Positions 31,609 to 44,252 of a stretch of DNA of 64,000 nt are shown here, piece after piece. Within the stretch, counting starts at the first letter, position 1, and each line of letters opens with the position of its first letter. The DNA comes from Agapetus fuscipes (taxonomy: Eukaryota > Arthropoda > Insecta > Trichoptera > Glossosomatidae), in contig OX637343.1 in assembly GCA_951799405.1 (NCBI GenBank), positions 13,370,524-13,434,523 on the forward strand, read 5' to 3'. Both the position numbers and the translations under genes were made by a program. The notes beneath the pieces are model-generated. The model searched no databases. It was not told where the DNA came from and saw only the letters and a program-made list of their open reading frames with translations.

Positions 31609-32922
31609 GCAATAAAAAATCTATTTGTACCCAATAACTCAAAACTTGTTTCCTTCGATGTTGTTAATCTATTTACAAATGTACCTATACCAGATGCAAA
31701 AAATATTTTTAATGACTTATTATACGAATCGGATTTAAGTGATGCTATTGTTGATGAAATGATGAGAATGTTCAATGTATGTACAACACAAAACTATTTC
31801 CAATTTAATGATAAATTTTACGAACAAAGAGAAGGTTTACCCATGGGTTCACCCATCTCCCCATTATTAGCTGATATGTTCTTAAGTAAACTGGAAACTG
31901 ATTTATTAAATTCAAACCATCCCCTTGTACAAAAAATATTTAAATGGTATCGTTACGTAGATGATATATTTTGTATTTTTAATGGTACTGATAGGCAACT
32001 AGAATCTCTCCTTTCCCACATTAACACTCTACATCACAAAATTAAATTCACACTGGAAAAAAACGTTAATAATAACTTAAACTTTTTAGACATCTCCATT
32101 AAAATCACAAATAATAAACTAGATTTCAACATATATCGTAAACCTACCCACACAGACACTGTAATACCGTTTCATTCCTCCCACCCCACCGCACATAAAT
32201 TAGCTAGTTTTCACAGTATGCTAAATAGACTCGTAAAAATCCCACTTAATAATAATGATTACTCTCAAGAATTGTCAACCATTAAACAAATAGCTTGTAA
32301 TAATGGATATGAACACAAATTGATAGATAAACTGCTAAATAATAAAAAATATCAAATTCTTGTTAAAAAGTATCTTTACTCTGCACTTGATAATAATACC
32401 ACAGATAAAACGTATTGGAAAAAAATTCTCTACACAGGTCCATTATCTATCAAAATTTCTAAATTACTGCCCAGTTACATTAAACCCGCGTTCTACACAA
32501 ACAATAATTTAAAAAACATCCTCTTTAACTCAAAAGATAAAATTGACTGGATGATGAAAAGTGGCATATATGAGATTTCCTGTGGTGATTGCGAACTCAA
32601 ATATATTGGACAAACCGCAAGAAATCTAAAAATTAGAATACAAGAACACCGCCGTTGCCTAACGAGCAACAGTCACTCTGAGTTCGCCAACCACATCATT
32701 GAATCAAACCATTCCTTTCACACTCACACATTAAAACTCCTTCATCCCATCCCCTACAAAGGTAAAATAATGAACAATTTTGAAAATCTAGAAATCCAAA
32801 AAAATATTAATTCTGAAAATAACCTCTTAAATAATATCCTCTTTCCCAACACTTCGCCATTACTTTCTTTGTTTCCAATTAAGCCCCGCCCCCCACTTAC
32901 CCCCACCAGTACTACAAATTAA
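31609..32922 (+). CDS. Penelope-like reverse transcriptase with GIY-YIG endonuclease, 5'-truncated
   Basis: From the internal Met at 31759 the 387 residues are the same as in copy 1, with YVDD at 66-69 and GIY...YIGQT at 269-286. Identity over the whole interior points to a very recent common source. The frame is open upstream to the arm junction, where the N-terminal RT part is missing. Confidence 0.9.
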   Translation, partial: AIKNLFVPNNSKLVSFDVVNLFTNVPIPDAKNIFNDLLYESDLSDAIVDEMMRMFNVCTTQNYFQFNDKFYEQREGLPMGSPISPLLADMFLSKLETDLLNSNHPLVQKIFKWYRYVDDIFCIFNGTDRQLESLLSHINTLHHKIKFTLEKNVNNNLNFLDISIKITNNKLDFNIYRKPTHTDTVIPFHSSHPTAHKLASFHSMLNRLVKIPLNNNDYSQELSTIKQIACNNGYEHKLIDKLLNNKKYQILVKKYLYSALDNNTTDKTYWKKILYTGPLSIKISKLLPSYIKPAFYTNNNLKNILFNSKDKIDWMMKSGIYEISCGDCELKYIGQTARNLKIRIQEHRRCLTSNSHSEFANHIIESNHSFHTHTLKLLHPIPYKGKIMNNFENLEIQKNINSENNLLNNILFPNTSPLLSLFPIKPRPPLTPTSTTN

Positions 32923-32969
32923 ATCCTTGCTTAATTTGGTAATTTTGTATTTTATGTTAGTTGATATTT

Positions 32970-33014
32970 ACACCTGAAGATGGGAGGTACTGCTTCTCCC
33001 GAAACTGGTTGTGT
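32970..33014 (+). ncRNA. Hammerhead-ribozyme-like motif, right arm of copy 2
   Basis: Same fold as 8929-8973: ACAC, CTGAAGA, GGGAG/CTCCC, GAAAC, GTT, GTGT. Predicted cleavage follows 33010. Confidence 0.7.
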
Positions 33015-33072
33015 TTTTTAAAAAATAAAACTCAAGTGAATTGTAACAAAGTTAAAAAAGTATTTTAATTAA

Positions 33073-36000
33073 GTAACAATATCTAAATATGTGACGTATA
33101 AACACTAATTTACGTTATTATAGATAGCATGACGCTGTCGCCATAAGTAAAAACAAAAATGCCAATACTACATCTTTAAAGAGAAAATGTTTTTTGCGAC
33201 GCTTAAATGTTGTAATGCACAGTAAAAATTACGTAAAACATGAATAAATTATTGTACGCGTAAAATTGCCAAAAAAACAGTTAATTTACATTGTAATAAA
33301 AAATATACGCGCTGAATACAAAAAATGTAGCATGATTTTTAATTGGTTTACAACAAAACAATGAAGTAACTTTTCCTTTTGATTTATGTGTGAAAATTGT
33401 TTTAATAACCTACGAGAATTAAGTAGTATTCACAAAAATTATTTTTGTAAGAATAGGAAATTATGGCAGATAATTGTAGCGTTCAATTAATTTTCCTTAC
33501 ACAACCTAATCACTCAAATTCCATTCAATTCAGATATCAAAAAAAAATTACAATGTTTTTATCAATCGAGCATCTATCCAATAATGCATCTTTTTGTTTT
33601 TTTCTGTAATAAAAGCATCATTTTGTTTGACCTAAACAGACCTTGAAGCTGGGTCGATTTTAACAGGCTGTCTATACGCTAGCGGGTCAATTTGTGGTTT
33701 GTATTAATTTTCCCCATATGGACGTATAATCAATCAAAAATATTATCAAAACGTCTAGACACTTTACAGACGAGCCATCAATTTAAAATGCAAAGTGAAA
33801 AAAAAAACAGAGAAGAGAAAGAAGCCTTGTCAAAAATCCTGTCGTGTGGAGTTTGTCATGGCATATCGGGTTGCCAAAATGCCACTGTCTTAAATTTTGG
33901 CAAATCAGTGATGCAAGATGAAAGGCTGGACCCTCATCGGATGACGCGGATACTTGAAGGGCGAATAAAAAATACTTGACCGCAGTTTTGAGGGATTCGG
34001 ATTAGATTTTGCTTGTAGTTTTGATGCTTCTTCAAGTAAAATACTTTTTGGTCTTTTGCGTGTCCCACATCCTCCATCTTAGTCTACTTTTTGCTATGTC
34101 TTCTCAACACATCTGATATAATACGTCTATTTCATACAACGAATTATTTTATTTGTAGTACTGAACCGCATGCTCAGGTTCCTACTGCTGTAGACCTTTT
34201 TGTAGACTTGACGATATATTCGGGATTCCATGTACATTTTTTGTACGATAGTCCAAGACCATGCTCGTAAAGACGTGGCAATGACTGGTAGAACAGTTTT
34301 CAGTTTTTGATAAACGATACATATTATTTTTGTGTCACAAGCACTTCAAAAACTATGGCCGAAATTAAATGAGGGCAAATATTTTTGATGTCAAAAGAAA
34401 CCAATTAGTTAATGCGAAGGAATCCCAAAATAAAACCACGTCATTATAATCTCGAATACATCTTTCAGACTTGTTTAAAATCTGATTTATGTCGTGCATT
34501 TATTTCACAGATATTTTCTACCTTCCCTTCTCCTTTACTCTATTAACTTTTCATCCAGCATATTAATATTTGCTGTAAGAGCATTAAAAAAAATCTAGAA
34601 TTTTGTCTTATGAAATCCTTGTCCTCTCACACTCTAATCTGAAAGCAAATTATTTTTTCAACATAACGGTAAATCGAGGTATTTTAGTGGTCAAAACCCC
34701 CTTGAGCACACATAAATCAAGTCATGTTAGCATTGATCTATTGGTCTATTCTCTGCAAGGACGACCGCAGCAAATTTGTTCCCTCCGGCATTATTTCGAT
34801 TACGTCATACAGATGTGTTTTTGACATAATTAGTGGGCAATTGAGGAGACGTGGGCATCTTTAGAAGATAGTTCAGAGCAGGTGCTTTCGTCGATCGGTT
34901 CTTAAAGGAACTTTCACATTTGTGATTCTGTCTCTCCATAAGCTGTGTCTATTCAATAGAACCACATCTGGAGAGTTTTTTTGCTTGTGCTTATTCCAAC
35001 TAATTTGAAGCTTAGAACTCACACATGGCATCGAGGGTTGTTGTAGAAGTTTTCATGGATATAGATGAATGCGCTCCGTCGGTGAACTGTCCCTCGGGCC
35101 ATCAACATGTCCACATTACACGTTCATTATTACTATATCAATTAACACACAGTCTCCGATAGTAATTATACCAAACTGATAACTATTACGCATGGCATTG
35201 CACACAAGTCGCTAATCAGTGACAGATATAGAACAAACACAAGGTGCAGGGTACTAGTACGACATGTTGTGGAGTAATCGTGACCGGCCGGCTGGCATGG
35301 TCAGTTGCTAACCGAGCCTGAAGCGAACTAACCAATAATTATTCAGATAAATCAATGAACGAGAAAGAAAACACGCGTTCCAACTATGTGTGGCAAATAA
35401 GCCTCGTTACACTGTGATAAGCCTGATTGGATACGTTGAGGAATTAGCTGTGTTGGAAATAAGCAAAACGATGTTAGAGTTTTGCTAAACCCAAATCAAC
35501 CGTCATAATTTCTCACTTTATATATTCTTAATCTTGCCTATTGTAAATATCATACCATTTATTGTTATTTTCATGATTATTAGTTCAAAGGAATCTACAC
35601 CTTTTTGCAGCATTGTCCCCAAAAGTTTACGTTGCATTGGCGTGTGTTGCATTTATGTTCAAAGTTAAATCGGCGAGCCTTACGCAAACCAAAGTGGAAA
35701 GTTTGCCCTGCTTCCGGAAGTAGACTCTCTATTTGTGATGAGGACTGAACAAACCTTGAACTTGAGATGATTTTATTGGTGAAAACTATTAGTCATTGCC
35801 ACAGTCAATCAATTCCTAAAGACAAAATGTTCAATCCAGCGAAGAGCATGTCAGAATCATTGTAATCGCTTTATGAGATACGAATTCCATAATCACGACA
35901 AACCTTTTTGTCAATTGTATTCATCGAGATGCATTGCTATCGCAAACGCACGCAAAACAAAGCTGGCTTAAGTGCGCTGATATTGCACTATCACGTTTTC

Positions 36001-36374
36001 AGATGATTGTACGTAAATCTAGAGTGTTCATTGCAACGGCGCAGGTCGTGTCGCAGGAAAGCGAATCCACTCACGACTCCAACTGCAGCGTCACTCTGCG
36101 GAGACTAGTTTTCACTGAAGAAGGTGAAGCAGCAACAACAACCTATAGATGCGGGACAACCGTTAGTTCGTGGACTCGACTTGTGATAAAATAACCCTAG
36201 GGTAAAACTTCAACTCGACAGCAGAAGATTCAATGAAAAGTTTTAGAAAAATGCCGCATAACCGATCGTAAATGTATCACTCATCTACCAACTGATAGGA
36301 TGGTGCTTTTTTATTTTTTTTATAAAAAAATCGAGAGTTTGCAAGGGAAACCAACTTATCTGCACATTTGTGCA
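33073..36374. other. No gene recognised
   Basis: Open frames at 33692-33979 (95 codons, includes LSCGVCHGISGCQNATVLNF) and 35934-36194 (86 codons) have no family features that I know. I saw no repeat family of this window here. Confidence 0.4.
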
Positions 36375-36640
36375 ATTCCTTACCGCGTTATCCTAAAGGA
36401 GTCGCTTGTGACTAGTGTAAACTTTTTATATTCACAGGTAATGGGGCCGGACTTACGCTTATCACTTCACTTGAATTGAGGGTTCCTCTGCACTTGGGGG
36501 GTCGGTTGAGTGACCTTACCGGTCCTGTGATTTTTGGGCTCAAAATAAACACCGAAACGGGAAATGATTTCTGACATAGTTGGTGAGGAAGACACCCAAG
36601 CTTGAACACAAGATTTCAACCAACTGATTTATCGCCCGGA
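36375..36640 (-). mobile_element. SINE2, old copy
   Basis: Diverged body (TTTCCCGTTTCGGTGTTTAT, ACTTAAT..AAGTG pattern) and a decayed head at the right (GGGCGATAAATCAGTTGG). The B box is damaged. Confidence 0.7.
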
Positions 36641-39550
36641 CAAAAAAGATGACGACTCTTGCCCCTTTTATCAATCTACTAGCTATCTGTCTCTGAGGTT
36701 GCTATCCTCTTGAGCTGCGAATAGGAGCCGCTTCAAATCCTGAATGTATGAAGTTCTTTGGTGACTTATTTTTCATCTTCCGAAGGTTTTTTCTTCAAAG
36801 ATGTTGCCATGAACTCTCATCAACCAATCGCAACAATAAGAGTAACTGCTGGTCTTACAGCATGTTCCATCACTTATATACCTACTCTACTTTAGATTTA
36901 TTTCACCTACATCTCTTGTTATGGGTTTTTCTTGTACCTTGTGCCTTTTGTGTTCAGTAATTACAAAAGCCTTTTCTCTGCTACTTGCTGCACGTGTTCC
37001 AGGCACAACAACTACATTTTTGCCTGTTAATTAAATGGGTAACATACTTTCTTTGAAATAGGATGACGACGTAGCTTGAGACTACCGTTAAATGGTTACT
37101 ACGAGCCTGGTACTCGGCACTCCATCCTCTCTTGAAATTTCATTCTTCACCCAACAATGTAACCTTTCCTACGATACGAGGCTCATGTTTACTCAGCACT
37201 TGTAGCGGGCCATTGAATAAATCAAGATAATCAACCAGATTCATCTTACGAGGAGCATTCTAGGGTATAGTGTTTCCAACAGCCTGACTTCCCTGTTTAG
37301 AGAGAAGCAATTAACTCAAATAAAATACTCGAAAAAGTGGCATTGGAAAGCTTATCGTCTATAATTGAATATTTCCCCTCTTCTGAAGGTTAATGACAAA
37401 ACTGATGACAGATAAGATTCGTTATTGAAACATACGTAGGCAATGATAATAATTAATCGTTCATATCAGATAACAGCAATTGTTTTATGAATCTGCATGA
37501 TATTTTTATAATATGAAGTGAAGAAATATAAAATGAATTTTCTTACTTATATTTATGTATGTACCTATTTGGGGAAACTGGAAAAGCTTTATATAATAAA
37601 TGAAAAATAGAAGCACGTCGACCTCATCACCTCACGAACAAGATTTTTTCAAGAAAAACAAATTGAAAACAAAAATGTCGCAGTGAATTTCCTCGCATAA
37701 ACTTTTCTTTTGAAAGCGGATTCATCATTTTCTCGCACACATGCTAACGCTTTAATGTACACACACAGATGCACCACCACAAGCGCGCGTAGCGCCCATG
37801 GCTCCACGTGCAAAATTTCGAAATGTACACGTGACCCAGTTCCTAGCTCACCAACACACCCGCAGAGCTGTCTGTAGAGGAGACGCTGGCAGCGGTCGGC
37901 AACTGTATGTACCGGCGACCGTGAGCTAAATGTGGAAAAACCTCGATGCAACCTACTAGGTACGATAGTAAAATAGATAGCTTGGCTAGAAGCAGGTTTA
38001 AACATTTGGTACAACCAACAAGTCTATGAAGTAAAAAAAAAATGTATTCTTAACGTGCATTCCCATTACAGCAGTTGTCATTTAATCGTTTTTGTAGAAT
38101 AAAAATAATATTACTTAACTTTGGAAACTTTATTTTTGGCGTGCATAAAATTATCAAGATTTACTTTCACCATTGAACAATGTTGTATTCGATAGACTAC
38201 GGATGAAGGTTTACTAGACACTATTTTCTAGCACTAATAATTTGCTAGTGAACCTACCATCAGATTGCCTGCAGGCGGCTTTGGCCAAACCGGACATGGA
38301 TATCTAAGATTATAAGAAAATAGCAATGCACAAACTATATCTGTTATTTTTCAACAATGTTACATTCCTCGTTTGCATTTAGTTCCTAGTGACCGCGCGC
38401 CCAAACGGAATTAAGGTTTTTAGATTGTGGACGTGTTGCGACATTGATTTTTATTTGTTTTATGCGAGTACGGATTGTTTGAATAGATTTTTACTGCTTG
38501 GTTATTATGTAACTGAAGGCATTGAAACGATTTATTAGGCCCGTAAAAATATTTTAGCATTGTAAAAAAATACATTGTTTTTTGTTTGATGCCATCAATT
38601 ATACGAAGATTAGCGTTGGTAGTTGCCTCGTAATGCGTTGGATTATATTTTGATTTTATTTTAATTTTGTTATAATTTATAGGCATGGCATATTGAAAGT
38701 GATTTCAAATAAACCAACCAAGAAAATACTTGCAAAGCGGTTATATGACAACCACATTCGAGGGGTTTTTAAAGTTAATCTTAATATTGTCAATGCTTGT
38801 AGGTAATACCATTGAGGTTGTCGTTAACAAAATTTACTGTACAGTACGCTATCACCTTGCCTCATAAACAGTCTCCCTCTTCCTTCGAATTTAACCATTT
38901 CAAAGTATCAACTCACACTGGGCCTTCATGACAGTATATAAGTACATGGTGTTGTGACCATTTAGAAAAGCAATCGTAAAAATTATGATAAAGATTTCAT
39001 CATCCTGTCACTAGACTATACCGATTCGGTATTAAATTAAACGTTTCCTGGTACTCAGTGGTTCGCACAACCTCTCATCCGCTCCACTGGACTACTTGCC
39101 ATATCAGGATCGCAGACCAGACACTAGCGACGGCTGACTAGCCACCAGTGGTGTTGCACACAGCGACAGTATGCTGGTACCTCCTCTACAAGCATGTACT
39201 CCTAATGGAGGGCGCTAGTAGCTGTCTCCCAAATATATAGGTCAGCGCTTGCATTTGTACTAGGGGCGACCTAATACGAGAAGCTGTGTTTTTTGTCCGA
39301 GATTTATAGGGTAATAATCAATTTTGAAGCAAAGAAAATAAACGATACAGTGGAAAGTCAATAAATCTGATACGGTATCGGAAAATGGGCTTGTTTGTTT
39401 TAGAATTTAATTTACAAACAGGGACTTAAACTCATTCGGAAATTATTCATCTAGATTCATACCAGTTTATTTTAAGAAAAAGTCCGGTCAATAGTTAAGT
39501 TTGTAGAACGCCTATGTTCAAAGGCATAGAACTAGTGTTCGTTCCACACT
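36641..39550. other. No gene recognised
   Basis: No coding frame with family features and no recognised repeat. Candidate unique DNA (intergenic or intronic). Confidence 0.4.
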
Positions 39551-39742
39551 AAGAATGACAAATCATTTCTGGTTTCGGTGTTCATTTGAAATCCAAAATC
39601 ACAGAACCGTTTAAGTTTACTCAGGTTTAACGAGAATTAAAAAGCTTTCCCCTGAAATAAGGAAAGCCCCCACTTCAAGTAAAGGCCACCTTAGTTGAAA
39701 AATACCTCTTTGGGGATAACACGATAAGAGGTTGCAGTGTTC
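39551..39742 (+). mobile_element. SINE2, body fragment, old
   Basis: Body without head: TTCTGGTTTCGGTGTTCATT, CCCCCACTTCAAGTAAAGG and TTTGGGGATAACACGATAAG match SINE2 in order. Confidence 0.6.
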
Positions 39743-40270
39743 ATTTTTTTTACGGCATAAGTCTTTTACAATATATGTATATTGATATGTAAAAGCATAT
39801 TTATACATTACAACAAAATATCAATAGAATACATGCATATAAAAGTATAAAACATTTCAATAAAAGATATACTATGAAGAGAAAAGAAAAAAAAACATAC
39901 CTACATCTTAGTTGCGGTTTGTTTTTTGTGTACTTCAAATCAAAATTGTTATTAGAGCTGTTCAACATAGGGAAACAATAAAATATTTCATTTCTATTAA
40001 ATGCTAAACAAAACAAATCGCATGAAATGCCTGCTTCATTTAAGACTTATGACAGCTTTACAACATGTAAAAATACACTAATCCGATTATAGGCGTGTAA
40101 AAACAAGTATAAAATAATTGATTAAAATAATAAAATTAAAATAATAAATAATAAAATACAAACGTACATATAGTATAACGTCCCTCATACCAAACTCTCC
40201 GTTTAGGGTTGGATTACTTAAAAAATGTCGACCTATTTTATGTTTTCACTCTTTATTCGGGTGTCTATTT
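39743..40270. other. No feature seen
   Basis: Very AT-rich, no recognised element. Confidence 0.4.
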
Positions 40271-40489
40271 TTAATCTTCGATTTAAGTTGCAAAGATATT
40301 TAAAATGCATGCCCATAAGCAGACACGCGCAAGTTCTTGCTGCATTTGTACCTACATATTTAAAACCAAAATTCAAATGAACACAAGCCCTGCAACTTTT
40401 GCAGACCTTCCTAATTGAGAGATTAGCAGAGTGAACCATTTTTTAAAGTATGGGAGGTCAGGCTGATACTTACCTATTAGTGAAGGAAC
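40271..40489 (-). repeat. R250
   Basis: Diverged copy with one internal deletion; the start is at the right end (GTTCCTTCACTAATAGG). Confidence 0.75.
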
Positions 40490-40559
40490 ATAATTCGGGA
40501 ATTAATTAATACATGGTTATTTGATGCTAACTTATCTGTAACTGTAACATTCTCATCAT

Positions 40560-40840
40560 TTTGCTAGGGATGGCCAGAGCCTCTGAAGAACTTCCTCCAC
40601 CTCTTCACTATCCTTGCAAAACTCTTTCAATTCATTTATATCCATCACATTTTTTCAAACATTTCCTTCTTTATCCCACTCTTTCACAATTTCACCGTTC
40701 TCATAAAATCACACTTTTCCTGGTCCATCTTTTCCTCTTTTTCCTTTCTTTTCTTTCATCCCCCATTCTTTCTAGATCTACTATTATTACTGTGCAGATA
40801 AGTAAAAATGTCCCTTTCATATATCATTCACTATTTTTTA
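40560..40840 (-). pseudogene. LINE 3' end, RTE-like relative, decayed
   Basis: On the minus strand: broken coding traces (KEWDKEGNV, KKC, ELKEF) and the shared ending GAGGCTCTGGCCATCCCTAG at about 40567-40590. It is the same subfamily as 18470-18830. Confidence 0.55.
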
Positions 40841-41527
40841 TTGAAAAGAAATGAACAGTTACCTGCTTTTTTATTACGAAACGAAAAAAAAAACCCAAGG
40901 AAATGTAGTAACAAGTAGCTACATCACTTTTTTCCTTTTTTATTGTCAGCGAGATACTCTACCTAAATACACCAATTACTTTACGTTTTATTAATAATGC
41001 ACGGAAAGTAAAACGCTCACTAAAAATGCTGTTTTAGTTCTAGAATGTTTTTTTGTCAACGCTTTGATTGAGTTTGAACGTGAAGTCGTGCACTTGGGAT
41101 AGAAGAGCTAGCCCAGAGAGTCGCCATTTGCGAGCCAGCTACTTGTTGTATCTACTGGGCGGGTACTCCTCTGACCTGGAGGCGAGGCCGGCCGGCATTT
41201 GTAACCTAGTTTTACAATTATCATTATTGCGGTGACTCCGCGTCGGGTTTCGTAACCAATTAAACGGAGAATAGCCGCTGTATTTCGTGGACCAGAGAAC
41301 CGTCGTTTAGAGATGCCGCGAATATTTGTTAGAGCGAATAGTCGTATCCCCATTAATCGCCATTCCCTAATGCGTATAGTTGAATAACTCGCCATTACTT
41401 AACAACACAATAAATAATCAATAAAAAATATTTTTGTTGCTATCAAATAATAGTACAACGATAGTAATAGGGAAGTTTGTATGTGTGTATGTATTTATTT
41501 GTATGTGACTTTTCATTAAAATAATTA
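40841..41527. other. No gene seen; shared 35-bp motif and hAT-like terminus
   Basis: The piece at 41065-41101 (GATTGAGTTTGAACGTGAAG then GTGCACTTGGGAT) has a diverged partner at 53669-53702. The piece at about 41310-41335 (AGAGATGCCGCGAATA) matches the reverse complement of 42425-42445. Both look like ends of unnamed repeats. Confidence 0.35.
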
Positions 41528-42375
41528 TCTATAATTTAAGTTGCAAAGATATGTAACATTAAGAATTCACATTACATGTATTTTCACAAGCACACATGTA
41601 TAAGTTCGCGCTTACAGACGCCCCATGTGGACTTACAGTATAAAAAAAAAAAAACGCAACTAAGCTACACATATAGTGTAACTTCTTGCCTGCGCTATCC
41701 CCGAAGGGGTCGCATGTGGCGCTTCGGGACCTATTTATTTTTACAGGTAAGGGGGCCGGCCTCACACCAACCACTTTCAGTTGAAGTGGGGGTTTCCCAG
41801 CTCCCGGAGGGGCTGGTTCTCATTTCTTGTGAAGGCTGAGTAAACCTTTGAGATCGTACCCTTGCTCTCGGCATGGAATGCAAGCATTCTACCAATTGAG
41901 CTATCGACCTTTTTACGAGCTTGATCGTCGTCGCCACAAAGCGCCAATTCTCAAGCAAGACCCAGTTGCTGTAAGGCTGGATGGACCTTTGGTGACCGGT
42001 CATTGGTAAAGGTTTTATGAATTTTTCAACCCGGCGAAGAGCAAATTTGAAAATATAAATGGTATATTTTTTGTGCTCTGCCGGGAATCGAACCCACAAC
42101 CTTCCCATTCAGAGTCCGCAGTGTTACCACTGAGCTACGGACCGGTCTATAAAAACCCAATTTCAAATTAACATAAGCCCTGCAACTCTTGCTGACCTTC
42201 CCTGAAACAGGGGTGACTTTGGCAAAGTGAACCATTTTCTACAGCATGTGGGGTCAGCCGCATACCAATCTATAAGTCAAGCAGCATACACAACAAATTA
42301 CACTTTTTAAATCAAGAAATAATAATATGTATGGGCATCAAAACTAAAAGAGAATACAGAATTCTAATTTAAACG
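41528..42375 (-). mobile_element. RTE-like LINE 3' end with R250, split by a SINE dimer
   Basis: R250 is present in two parts, 41528-41646 and 42148-42283, and continues at the right into LINE 3' UTR (42284-42375), which matches 19894-19980 (AATAATAATATGTATGG shared). The insertion between the parts is the dimer at 41647-42147. Only the LINE's last few hundred bases are present. Confidence 0.85.
41647..42147 (-). mobile_element. SINE1-SINE2 heterodimer with target-site duplication
   Basis: On the minus strand: SINE1 head (ACCGGTCCGTAGCTCAGTGG) at the right, SINE1 body, a short link (GTAAAAAGG), then SINE2 head (TCGATAGCTCAATTGG), SINE2 body with an internal deletion of about 70 bp, and the SINE2 3' end TAGCTTAGTTGCG. 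TATAAAAA occurs at 41639-41646 and 42148-42155 and is R250 sequence duplicated on insertion. So both SINEs entered together as one unit. Confidence 0.88.
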
Positions 42376-42395
42376 AATAACCAAAAAAATGTGAG

Positions 42396-42446
42396 TAATG
42401 CCGAATACCGACTAATAACGAGTATTCGCGGCATCTCTACAGTGTC
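42396..42446. repeat. Possible hAT-like terminus (hairpin)
   Basis: ATGCCGAATAC at 42408-42418 pairs with GTATTCGCGGCAT at about 42431-42443, with a 2-base bulge. A relative occurs at 41310-41335. Low certainty. Confidence 0.3.
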
Positions 42447-42634
42447 ATCTGCTTATGTCAGTGGGTCAGCTAGCTAGATGCTTCTTACGTTATTAGTTAT
42501 TGCACTCTAACAGCTGTCAAACGCTCAAATGTCAGCCAAGCCGTGCGCGACTAATGAATTTATGTGCTGCGAGAAACGCTTCAAGTGTGAGGAAGATGCT
42601 ACTTTTTTAAAGTATAATGCTGCGATTATAAGAG

Positions 42635-43184
42635 ACGACCGATCCGTAGGCCAGTGGTAACACTACGGACTCGTAAATGGAAGGTTGTAGGGTCGAATCC
42701 CGGCGGAGCACAAAATATATACCATTTATTTTTTCAAATATGCTCTTCGCTGGGTTGAAAAATTCATAAACCTTTACCAAAGACTGGGCACCAAGGGTTC
42801 ATCCAGCCTTACAGCAACTGGGCCTTGCTTGAGAATTGGCGCTTTGTAGCGACGATCGAGCTCGTAAAAAGTCTGGTCGATAGCTCAGTAGGCAGAATGC
42901 TTGCATTCTATGCTGAGAGCAAGGGTTCGATCCCCACCGAAGGTGTCAGAAATTATTTCCCGTTTCGATGTTTAATTCAAACCTAAATACCGGCAAGGTT
43001 TACTCAGCCTTCACAGGATATGAAAACCAGCCCTTTCGGGAGCCGGGGAACACCCACTTTAACTAAAGTGGTTGATGTGAGGCCGGCTCCCTTACCCGTA
43101 AAAATAAATAGATCCCGAATTGCGACATGCGACCAGTTTAACGGAGGCAAGAAGTTACCCTATATGTGTAGCTTAGTTGCGTTT
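42635..43184 (+). mobile_element. SINE1-SINE2 heterodimer, full length
   Basis: SINE1 head (CGACCGATCCGTAGGCCAG), B box GGGTCGAATCCC, body to GAGCTCGTAAAAAG (42870), then SINE2 head (GGTCGATAGCTCAGTAGG), B box GGTTCGATCCCC, complete SINE2 body, and 3' end TAGCTTAGTTGCGTTTA. The tail at 43185-43216 is a small (CAATTTATC)n array. It is about 550 bp, opposite in orientation to the dimer at 41647-42147, and less than 500 bp away. Confidence 0.88.
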
Positions 43185-43216
43185 ATACAATTTATCCAAT
43201 TTATCCAATTAACACA

Positions 43217-44252
43217 ATAAGACGAGTTCTTCCGCGTCCCTCTGGGCGTTGACACCTGCATGCAGCTGTGACAGCCAATGAGAGCGCGGCTCGAGATCTA
43301 AGTTTTGCCAGTTGCGTATCAATGTAAATGCTGTTTCGTTCTCCTTATACCAAGCTTCATTTTGCGAGTTATTATTTGCCCGGCAACTCGCACCACGTGT
43401 CCTTAATAAATTAATCCAACTAGGAGTGCAGGAACGTGCAGCGGGTGTAAGCAATAACACATTATAATAGTAAAGCATTGTTAACAGCAGCGGCTTCCAA
43501 ACTCTTTTGCATCGTAGACCCCTTCGTTTTCCGTAGAACGCAAAAACACACCTTCCCTAGTGACTAATATTAAATTTTTCTCAAGTTCTTCAAGATTCTT
43601 TTTTTTCTACGGTCATCTAATTCATTACTTATGATCGTGACTTCTTCTATTTACTTTTTAACCTCACTCCCTCCAATTCCATAAGCTGCTATGGAAAACC
43701 CTTGATCTCCTTCCCCTCATCAATCTTTCGAGTTATAATTAAACATCTACTCGTTCTCCACCTTTAAAAATTCTAGCTGTCACAAGACTCTCAAGATTAA
43801 TTGCTGATCTATTTTTTAGCTCGAATCAAAACTATGGTAACGTGTATACCAAAGAGTATAAAGTCAACAGATGATTCATTATAAACTTGCAGGGTTGCAG
43901 GTCCTATTAGCCAACAAATGTTAATCTTGATAACGTACACTTTCTTTCCTTCTTCCTTCCTCAGCCTTTCTCAGCCCCCCCCTGGAAGTAGTCTTCCTTC
44001 AATCTTCTCCATGCTTTTACATCGGCTGCTGTGTTCAACCATTCCTGACATGCAGTTCCCTTGATGTCGTCCAGCCAAGTTGAGGTCTCCCTAGTCTCCT
44101 CTTACACTTCCTGGTTTTTTAAAAACTTATTTTCAATATTTTGTTACTGCAAATACAAGTATGATCCACTCTCTTAGCTCGTATTTACGTTTCATGGACT
44201 ATTTTTTTTTTAAATAGCATTTTTAAATCCCCCTAGTCTTTAGGGACGCAAA
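43217..44252. other. No feature seen
   Basis: No gene or repeat recognised. Confidence 0.45.

Larger units (their letters stand above)
31121..33072 (+). mobile_element. Penelope-like element, copy 2, with inverted terminal arms
   Basis: Same architecture as copy 1: inverted left arm (31121 to about 31608), truncated RT/GIY-YIG frame, normal right arm to 33072. The left arm is about 100 bp longer than in copy 1 and reaches into the GIY-YIG coding region (CAAATATATTGGACAAACC inverted). The RT start lacks about 30 bp that copy 1 has (7550-7580), possibly through the A runs there. Flanking DNA differs from copy 1, so this is a separate insertion, and it defines the element ends at TTAATTAAAATAC. 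Confidence 0.88.
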
